This document shows, one piece after another, positions 6,692-11,067 of a DNA stretch of 11,067 nucleotides. The stretch's first letter is position 1. Every line of letters starts with the position of its first letter. The notes under the pieces are model-generated. The model did no database searches and was not told where the DNA came from. It saw only the letters and a program-made list of their open reading frames with translations. Source of the DNA: an uncultured Bacilli bacterium (GTDB lineage Bacteria > Bacillota_I > Bacilli_A > RF39 > UBA660); contig CANRKW010000031.1 in the NCBI GenBank assembly GCA_947631345.1, positions 1 to 11,067 of the forward strand, in the 5' to 3' direction. A program made the translations under genes and the position numbers.

Positions 6692-7621
6692 ATGAATTTT
6701 TTTGATAGAAAATTTAATGAATTTATGAGTATTATAGATAATCTATCTTTACCTACTTTATATAATGATATTATAAGAAAATTTAAAAATTTGAAAATAG
6801 AAACTCAAAATTCGTTAGTTAATTACTTAAATAAATACCCTTATTGGGGTAAAATAAACATTGAAGAAAACAATTTTGAACATATTTATAATCGTGCTTT
6901 AACACTTAAAAATCATATAGAAGACTTTAAATGGCTTTATAGTAATTTAAAAGACTATCGTTCAAAATATACTTTACTTTCTATATTAAATAATTACTAT
7001 CAATTTGATTTTAATAATTTAAATAAAGCAAAAGAAAACATTTTTCCAGATTATTTTGATTTTGATTTAATTAAATTTGATAAAAAACAAACTATTGTAG
7101 ATTTAGGTGCATATATTGGTGACACAGTTATTAGTTTTATAGAATGCTATGGAATAGATAGTTATGATAAAATTTACTGTTATGAAATAACACCTACAAT
7201 ATTTTCTTCTTTACAAGAAAATGTAAAGAAATACCCTAATATTGAGTGTAAACTAAAAGCAGTAAGTGATAAAAATGAAACTTTATTTTTAGAAAATAAT
7301 ACCAATTCTTCTTCAGCAAATAGAATTTGTGAAAATGGAAAAACAAAAGTCGAAGCAGTAAAACTAGATGATGACATAAAAGAAAAAGTCACATTAATTA
7401 AAATGGACATAGAAGGAAGTGAACAAAAAGCCATTAAAGGAGCTATTAATCATATTAAAAATGATTCACCGATTTTACTTTTATCAGTTTATCATAGTTT
7501 TGAAGATTTATATAAAATACCAAAAATGATATATGAAATGAATCCAAAATATAATTTTTATTTAAGATATAATGGAGGAAATCTTTTTCCAACAGAAATA
7601 ACTTTAATATGTATTCCTTAA
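6692..7621 (+). CDS. FkbM-family S-adenosylmethionine-dependent methyltransferase
   Basis: Probable methyl transfer from S-adenosylmethionine to an oxygen or similar group on a sugar, lipid or small molecule; the acceptor cannot be told from sequence. The 309 residues fall into two parts. Residues 1-130 form a helical N-terminal region I do not recognise, rich in Asn, Tyr and Lys. Residues 131-309 are the methyltransferase fold: cofactor motif VDLGAYIGDT (136-145), CYEITP (163-168) whose Glu should bind the ribose of the cofactor, MDIEGSE (238-244), which is a hallmark of the FkbM family, and LLSVYHSFEDL (263-273). There is no signal peptide or membrane segment. It is the only plus-strand gene and stands alone, not inside a visible polysaccharide cluster. 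It starts back to back with the 115-residue gene and ends head to head with scpB, sharing the bases TTAA for both stops. Family call is firm; role unknown. Confidence 0.85.
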   Translation: MNFFDRKFNEFMSIIDNLSLPTLYNDIIRKFKNLKIETQNSLVNYLNKYPYWGKINIEENNFEHIYNRALTLKNHIEDFKWLYSNLKDYRSKYTLLSILNNYYQFDFNNLNKAKENIFPDYFDFDLIKFDKKQTIVDLGAYIGDTVISFIECYGIDSYDKIYCYEITPTIFSSLQENVKKYPNIECKLKAVSDKNETLFLENNTNSSSANRICENGKTKVEAVKLDDDIKEKVTLIKMDIEGSEQKAIKGAINHIKNDSPILLLSVYHSFEDLYKIPKMIYEMNPKYNFYLRYNGGNLFPTEITLICIP

Positions 7622-8181
7622 TTTTCTTTATATGTAGATTTATATAATTCTACCTCACTATTATTTAAAGGACTTTCTTTTATATCTAATTTAGGTAAAT
7701 CATCTTTAGTTGCAAGTCCAAAATAATCTAAAAATTCATTAGTAGTTTTATATAAAGTAGGTTTTCCTATTGTATCTTCTTTTCCACACTCTTTTATAAA
7801 ACCTCTTGCAAGTAATTTTCTTATAATTTGTACAGTAGAAACACCTCTTATTTCATCTATTTTTATTCTTGTTATAGGTTCATTATAGGCTATTATAGCA
7901 AGTGTTTCTAAAGCAGCATTAGATAAATTAAATACTCTAGTATTTGTTACTAATTTTTCAAAATATTCTTTGTGTTCACTTTTTGTAGTTAATTTAAAAG
8001 TATTACCTAAAAAAGATACCCTAAGACCACGATCACTTTTTTCGTAGTCTTTTCTTAAAGCAGTAAGTATCTCTTTTACTTCATCTATTGGTACATTAAG
8101 TATATAAGATAACTCTTCAATAGTTATACCTTCATCTCCTACTACAAATAATATTCCTTCAGTTACACCTTTTAAATTCAT
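7618..8181 (-). CDS. scpB: Segregation and condensation protein B
   Basis: Cytoplasmic partner of ScpA in the SMC-ScpA-ScpB condensin, which compacts and segregates the chromosome. The protein is 187 residues, close to the usual length of about 190-200, and is built of two winged-helix domains. The first starts with MNLKGVTEGILFVVGDEGIT, typical for the family. The second carries the signature LSNAALETLAIIAYNEPITR (86-105), then EIRGVS, LLARGFI and the closing KPTLY and EFLDYFGL. I chose the ATG at 8181: TAA of scpA lies two bases before it, AAAGAG lies 9 bases upstream, and the protein then begins where homologues do. A longer frame from 8214 would overlap scpA by 32 bases and has no ribosome site. 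The last residues after about 160 are a polar tail. The stop codon interlocks with that of the convergent methyltransferase gene, and no terminator is visible between them. Confidence 0.95.
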   Translation of the reverse strand: MNLKGVTEGILFVVGDEGITIEELSYILNVPIDEVKEILTALRKDYEKSDRGLRVSFLGNTFKLTTKSEHKEYFEKLVTNTRVFNLSNAALETLAIIAYNEPITRIKIDEIRGVSTVQIIRKLLARGFIKECGKEDTIGKPTLYKTTNEFLDYFGLATKDDLPKLDIKESPLNNSEVELYKSTYKEN

Positions 8182-8182
8182 A

Positions 8183-8899
8183 TTAACCAACTCTTTCAAG
8201 TAATATTTTATCAAAATTTTTGTCTTGTTTTAATATTATTTCTTTATTTTTTGCCATTTCTAATACACCTAGAAATGTTACTATTACATAAGGTTTTGTT
8301 ATTTCATCAAATAATTCTAAAAAATCAACCTTTTCTTTATTTTTAAGAATATCTCTAATTTTAGATATTCTTTCTGTTATAGAAAGCTCTTTTTTTGTAA
8401 TTCTTGTGTTTATTGGTTTAGAATAGTCTTTTCTTTCAAGTAGTTTTTTTAAAGCAATAAGTAAGTCTTCACTAGTTAAGCCAGTTGTGTTTTCTAATTT
8501 TTCATCAGTATAGTTTTCTCTTCTTTCAGGCATTTTAGTATAATATAAACCTCTTTTTTCTTCTAAATTTCTAAATTCAGAAACACTTTTCTTATATTGT
8601 TCATATAAAAGTAGTCTTCTTTTTAATTCCTCTTCAGGATTTTCTATATATTCGTCATCTTCTTCTTTAGGAGGTCTAGGTAATAAATACCTACTTTTCA
8701 TTTCTATTAATTCAGATGCCATTATTAAATAAGAACTTGCTATATCTAAATTCATATCTTCCATTTCTTTTAGAAAATCAAGATATTTTTCTGTAATTTC
8801 AACTATTTTTATTTCACTTATATCCATTTTAGATTGACGCACGAGATGTAAAAGTAAATCAAGTGGTCCTTCAAAATCCCCGATTAGTAATTTATCCAT
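8183..8899 (-). CDS. scpA: Segregation and condensation protein A (kleisin)
   Basis: The kleisin subunit that closes the SMC ring and binds a ScpB dimer. The 238 residues show the family layout. The N-terminal helical domain with DFEGPLDLLLHLVRQSKMDI (8-27) contacts the SMC neck. Next are EITEKYLDFL (34-43) and ASSYLIMASELIEMKSRYLLP (54-74). A charged, Glu/Lys-rich middle (77-135) follows, the part that wraps around ScpB. The C-terminal winged helix (about 185-238), with VTFLGVLEMAK (207-217), contacts the SMC head. The ATG shares one base with the stop codon of the upstream membrane-protein gene (TAATG), with TTGGAG about 9 bases upstream, so translation is coupled to that gene. scpB begins one base after its stop. 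The partner gene smc is not in the window. Call is firm. Confidence 0.96.
   Translation of the reverse strand: MDKLLIGDFEGPLDLLLHLVRQSKMDISEIKIVEITEKYLDFLKEMEDMNLDIASSYLIMASELIEMKSRYLLPRPPKEEDDEYIENPEEELKRRLLLYEQYKKSVSEFRNLEEKRGLYYTKMPERRENYTDEKLENTTGLTSEDLLIALKKLLERKDYSKPINTRITKKELSITERISKIRDILKNKEKVDFLELFDEITKPYVIVTFLGVLEMAKNKEIILKQDKNFDKILLERVG
8191..8196 (-). promoter_or_regulatory. Ribosome binding site that sets the scpB start at 8181
   Basis: AAAGAG on the minus strand inside the end of scpA, 9 bases before the ATG at 8181. No comparable site precedes the alternative ATG at 8214, so this site, along with family alignment, decides the start. Confidence 0.6.
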
Positions 8900-9945
8900 T
8901 ACTCACAACTCCAATTATTATATTGTTCAATAGAACTTATTTGTCTTTTTAAACTACCTATATTATATAGTACTTTATAATTACTACTTAATGCATCGAA
9001 TTCTTTTAAATCTATAGTATATGTAATACTATTATCATTTAAAGTTAAATCTGTATTATTAGTTTTTCTTATAGATTCTGCTTCATCATTAAATAACTTT
9101 TTATATTTAGTTAGTGTTTTATCTTCAGTTGGTTCTTTAGTTTCTTCTGTTATTTCTTCTCTTGTTTCTTCATTTTCTATTGGTTCAGTTAATTCATCAT
9201 TTTCTTCTTCTACTACAGTACTTTCTTCTTTTGTTATAGTTCTATTTACATTGTATTTAATTAAACCGTTATTTCCAAAAGTATATGTAACTTTATATGA
9301 AATATCATAGTCTTCTTCTTTTGTATTTAAAGTGCAAGTTAAATTATCGCTTCCATTAGAAAAATCCTCATTATCCATTATAGTTATTTTTCCATATCTT
9401 GCTTCTCTATATAAATTATCATTTAAATTAATAGTATATGAACCTTGTACTTTTCTTTGAAGTGTTTTTTCTATATCTAATTTTGTTCTATATATTATGT
9501 TATAACTAGAATTATATAATTCAATAAATATATTTAATGAATTAACATTTTTTATTTCTGTATCAGGTAAATATATTACATTTATGTTATTTCCACCTTT
9601 TTTTGCAAAATTATAGAATCTTATTTTTTCTGCTATCATATATCCAGTTTCTTTACCTATTTCTAGCATACCATTTGTTGTACCACTTTCTGTAACTTTA
9701 TTTACATTATTATTAATAAAAGGTATAGAATTAGTCTTAAATAAATTGATTACTGTAGGTAATAAGAAAACTGCTAATATAAAAGTAATTAAAATAACAA
9801 ATAAAATAGTATTTTCTCTTTTCTTTTCTTTTATAGTTGTAGTTGTACCTGTATCTAAATCAATTAATTCTATACTTTCGTCTTTTTTCTTCTCGATTTT
9901 TTCACTTTTATCCACTGATTTTTCCTTTTTCTTAAATAGTCCCAT
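8899..9945 (-). CDS. Single-pass membrane protein with Glu-rich linker, upstream of scpA
   Basis: A 348-residue protein I cannot assign with confidence. Residues 1-44 are a highly charged cytoplasmic tail (MGLFKKKEKS onward, Lys/Glu/Asp-rich). Residues 46-66 form one hydrophobic membrane segment. The rest should lie outside the membrane: a mixed domain at about 95-240 with Tyr/Ile/Asn-rich strands, an acidic low-complexity linker at about 244-276 made mostly of Glu and Thr, and a C-terminal region (277-348) with alternating polar and aliphatic residues. Two cysteines, C204 and C347, bracket the second half and might pair. That half, starting with a Cys followed by a strand pair and ending in a Cys, loosely resembles extracellular YehR-like (DUF1307) domains, but this is a weak impression. 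AGGAG lies 8 bases before the ATG and an extended -10 promoter precedes it. It is the first gene of the operon with scpA and scpB. Confidence 0.85.
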   Translation of the reverse strand: MGLFKKKEKSVDKSEKIEKKKDESIELIDLDTGTTTTIKEKKRENTILFVILITFILAVFLLPTVINLFKTNSIPFINNNVNKVTESGTTNGMLEIGKETGYMIAEKIRFYNFAKKGGNNINVIYLPDTEIKNVNSLNIFIELYNSSYNIIYRTKLDIEKTLQRKVQGSYTINLNDNLYREARYGKITIMDNEDFSNGSDNLTCTLNTKEEDYDISYKVTYTFGNNGLIKYNVNRTITKEESTVVEEENDELTEPIENEETREEITEETKEPTEDKTLTKYKKLFNDEAESIRKTNNTDLTLNDNSITYTIDLKEFDALSSNYKVLYNIGSLKRQISSIEQYNNWSCE

Positions 9946-9972
9946 ATATTACTCTCCTATCCTTACTTAAAA

Positions 9973-9981
9973 AGTATACCA
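9973..9981 (-). promoter_or_regulatory. Extended -10 promoter of the scpAB operon
   Basis: The minus strand reads TGGTATACT, an extended -10 (TGn plus TATACT, 5 of 6 matches). Transcription would start near 9966, about 20 bases before the ATG at 9945 and just before the AGGAG site. No clear -35 is seen; the place where it would lie falls in the loop of the preceding terminator. Confidence 0.6.
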
Positions 9982-9982
9982 T

Positions 9983-10017
9983 AAAAAAACTAAAGTTACT
10001 AGTGTTCTTTAGTTTTT
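9983..10017 (-). terminator. Intrinsic terminator after the 244/82-residue gene pair
   Basis: A perfect 11-base-pair inverted repeat (9985-9995 with 10007-10017) around an 11-base loop. Its arms read AAAAACTAAAG and CTTTAGTTTTT on the plus strand. On the minus strand it ends in a run of seven T (9989-9983) and overlaps the stop codon of the 82-residue gene. The plus-strand side also ends in T-rich sequence, so it could work in both directions, although no plus-strand gene needs it. Confidence 0.8.
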
Positions 10018-10264
10018 ATTCTTCTATTTCTTTTAATAAATCTTTATGTTTTTTAGCAAAATGCATCAAAGCAAGTTGAAACTCTGCCTCATCTTTAAGT
10101 CCGCCATAATATACTTTACCATCTTTTGGTACTAATTTTCTTATGCAAAAATCTTTATCATTCAAAAAATTACTTAAGTAAGCATATGTTACACCATTTA
10201 TATCAACTTGATCTACTTCTATGTATGTTTTATTATTTATAACGACACTTTCTACATCCATCAT
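10016..10264 (-). CDS. Small protein of unknown function (82 residues)
   Basis: An 82-residue, probably cytoplasmic protein with no membrane segment. The first two thirds suggest short beta strands: VVINNKTYIEV (7-17), VDINGVTYAYL (20-30), FCIRKLV (39-45) and KVYYGGL (50-56). A charged C-terminal helix follows (57-81, DEAEFQLALMHFAKKHKDLL). The two NKTY/NGVTY-like units suggest an imperfect internal repeat of a hairpin. There is one cysteine (C40). It loosely recalls small acidic DUF1292-type proteins, but I would not assign it. The ATG shares one base with the stop codon of the 244-residue gene (TAATG), and a near-perfect AAAGGAGG lies 9 bases upstream inside that gene, so the pair is translated together. 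A second ATG follows directly, so the protein may start at residue 2. A terminator overlaps its stop codon. Confidence 0.8.
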   Translation of the reverse strand: MMDVESVVINNKTYIEVDQVDINGVTYAYLSNFLNDKDFCIRKLVPKDGKVYYGGLKDEAEFQLALMHFAKKHKDLLKEIEE

Positions 10265-10998
10265 TATTTTAAGCCTCCTTTTAATGTAATTTCATCTAGT
10301 AAATCTATTATATTTTTAGCATTTTTATTACAAGCATCCATAAATTTCTCAAGTTTTGGTTTACCAGTTAATTTATCTACATAACCTTTTTTTGTTAAAT
10401 AATCATCTATACCTTCTATGTCTTTTAAATATTTACTTATTGTGTCATTTTTAAGTTTTTCTGAATTTTTTCCACTAGAATAAGACTTTAAATAATAAAT
10501 AACTGAATCTATATTACTTCTTCCATTTACACCAACTTCATTATATATGTTACTACCAAAATCATAACATATAGTACCTAAAATATAATCAAAAAATTCT
10601 GTATCATTTTCTCTATTACTTTTTTGTAATATTTTTAAAATATCAGTTGCAATTCCTTCTTGATTATAACCAAAACTATTTGGACGCCCATCATCAATTC
10701 TAAAGGCATTTCTTGAACAAATAGAACTTGCATCTTCGTCCAATAAGGCTACTATTCCTTCTTCCAAATTGCCCATTCTAGCTGGGTCATTATAACTATC
10801 TATCATACTACTTACCATTTTAGGTGCGACACCTAAAGTTAATGTTGCTGTTAATAAAATTGCTATGATTTTTTTAAGTATATTTTCTTTTTCCATTCTA
10901 ATAGCTTTTGCTACTCTTTCAACTAAATCTTCAACTAATGAATTTTCTAAATTATTTTTATAATTTTCATCTTTTACTATTTCTTTATCTTCTTTCAT
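10264..10998 (-). CDS. Membrane-anchored protein of unknown function (244 residues)
   Basis: A 244-residue protein I do not recognise. Residues 1-41 are a charged, probably helical cytoplasmic tail with a possible coiled segment (LVEDLVERVAKAIRMEKENI). Residues 42-58 are a short hydrophobic segment (KKIIAILLTATLTLGVAP) that could be a membrane anchor or, less likely, a late signal sequence. The remaining 185 residues are mostly helical and polar, with three cysteines (94, 144, 223) and a glycine-rich NEVGVNGRSN stretch (153-162). No catalytic motif stands out. The start follows a strong promoter and the sequence GAGGGTAGGAGAT; the AGAGGG portion at 8 bases spacing is the likelier ribosome site because AGGAG is only 2 bases from the ATG. 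The next gene overlaps its stop codon by one base. Real gene, unknown function; the strong promoter suggests steady expression. Confidence 0.8.
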   Translation of the reverse strand: MKEDKEIVKDENYKNNLENSLVEDLVERVAKAIRMEKENILKKIIAILLTATLTLGVAPKMVSSMIDSYNDPARMGNLEEGIVALLDEDASSICSRNAFRIDDGRPNSFGYNQEGIATDILKILQKSNRENDTEFFDYILGTICYDFGSNIYNEVGVNGRSNIDSVIYYLKSYSSGKNSEKLKNDTISKYLKDIEGIDDYLTKKGYVDKLTGKPKLEKFMDACNKNAKNIIDLLDEITLKGGLK

Positions 10999-11021
10999 AT
11001 CTCCTACCCTCTACCATAATC

Positions 11022-11050
11022 AATATAATATATTATTTATAAAATGTCAA
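11022..11050 (-). promoter_or_regulatory. Sigma-A type promoter of the 244/82-residue gene pair
   Basis: On the minus strand a perfect TTGACA (11050-11045) and TATATT (11027-11022, 5 of 6 matches) are separated by exactly 17 bases. Transcription would begin near 11014-11016, about 17 bases before the ATG at 10998. This is the best -35/-10 pair in the window and marks the start of an independent two-gene transcript that ends at the terminator at 10017-9983. Confidence 0.75.
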
Positions 11051-11067
11051 TAAACCAGAGAAATGTT

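Noticed and set aside
7180..7434. Minus-strand open frame of 84 codons
   Set aside because: Antisense to the cofactor-binding core of the FkbM methyltransferase.
8182..8214. Longer start at 8214 for scpB
   Set aside because: No ribosome site, 32-base overlap with scpA, and homologues begin at the MNLKG position.
9746..9970. Plus-strand open frame of 74 codons
   Set aside because: Antisense to the membrane anchor of the 348-residue protein; hydrophobicity is mirrored from that segment.
1..11067. Mycoplasma-type code with TGA as tryptophan
   Set aside because: All genes read through without in-frame TGA, and the Trp codons checked in gpmI, copA and the methyltransferase are TGG.
1..11067. 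tRNA, rRNA, CRISPR array, riboswitch, insertion sequence or phage module
   Set aside because: The longest gene-free gap is about 107 bases; no cloverleaf, repeat-spacer pattern, terminal inverted repeats or transposase/integrase motifs were seen.

Overview
The window comes from a very AT-rich bacterium (GC well below 30% by eye) with Bacillota-style signals: AGGAGG-type ribosome sites, extended -10 promoters, and ScpA/ScpB as separate small proteins. All 11 complete genes end in TAA. The tryptophan codons I checked are TGG, and no reading frame needs TGA as Trp, so this looks like the standard bacterial code rather than a Mycoplasma code. A low-GC Bacillota or Bacilli-related lineage, possibly an uncultured host-associated one, fits best; I cannot name the species.

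Layout. Positions 1-1808 (minus) hold the first 602 codons of a calcium-type P2 ATPase whose C-terminal membrane half lies outside the window. Positions 1855-6161 (minus) form a tight operon read from right to left: gpmI (cofactor-independent phosphoglycerate mutase), copZ (copper chaperone), copA (Cu+-exporting ATPase) and a small membrane-anchored protein of unknown function. The junctions are a one-base overlap (TAATG), a one-base gap and an 11-base gap. A weak AU-rich terminator closes the operon. Positions 6237-7621 hold a divergent pair: a 115-residue helical protein of unknown function (minus) and an FkbM-family methyltransferase (plus), with overlapping back-to-back promoters between them. 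The methyltransferase converges on scpB, and the two stop codons interlock in one TTAA.

Positions 7618-9945 (minus) are a three-gene operon: a single-pass membrane protein with a Glu-rich linker, then scpA and scpB, the kleisin and winged-helix partners of the SMC chromosome condensin. It starts from an extended -10 promoter directly behind a strong terminator. That terminator closes the last operon (10016-10998, minus), which contains two unknown genes, a 244-residue membrane-anchored protein and an 82-residue protein. They are driven by a promoter with a perfect TTGACA box.

How the genes work together: CopZ would hand Cu+ to CopA for export, and both are translated from the mRNA of a glycolytic enzyme with no copper regulator in sight. 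ScpA and ScpB act together with SMC (not in the window). The five unknown or poorly defined proteins are the main open questions. I found no RNA genes, CRISPR arrays, insertion sequences, phage genes or riboswitches, and no gene-free stretch longer than 300 bases. Nothing here clearly amounts to a new defence or mobile system; the best leads are the unknown partners of the copper and scpAB operons and the small divergent cassette.
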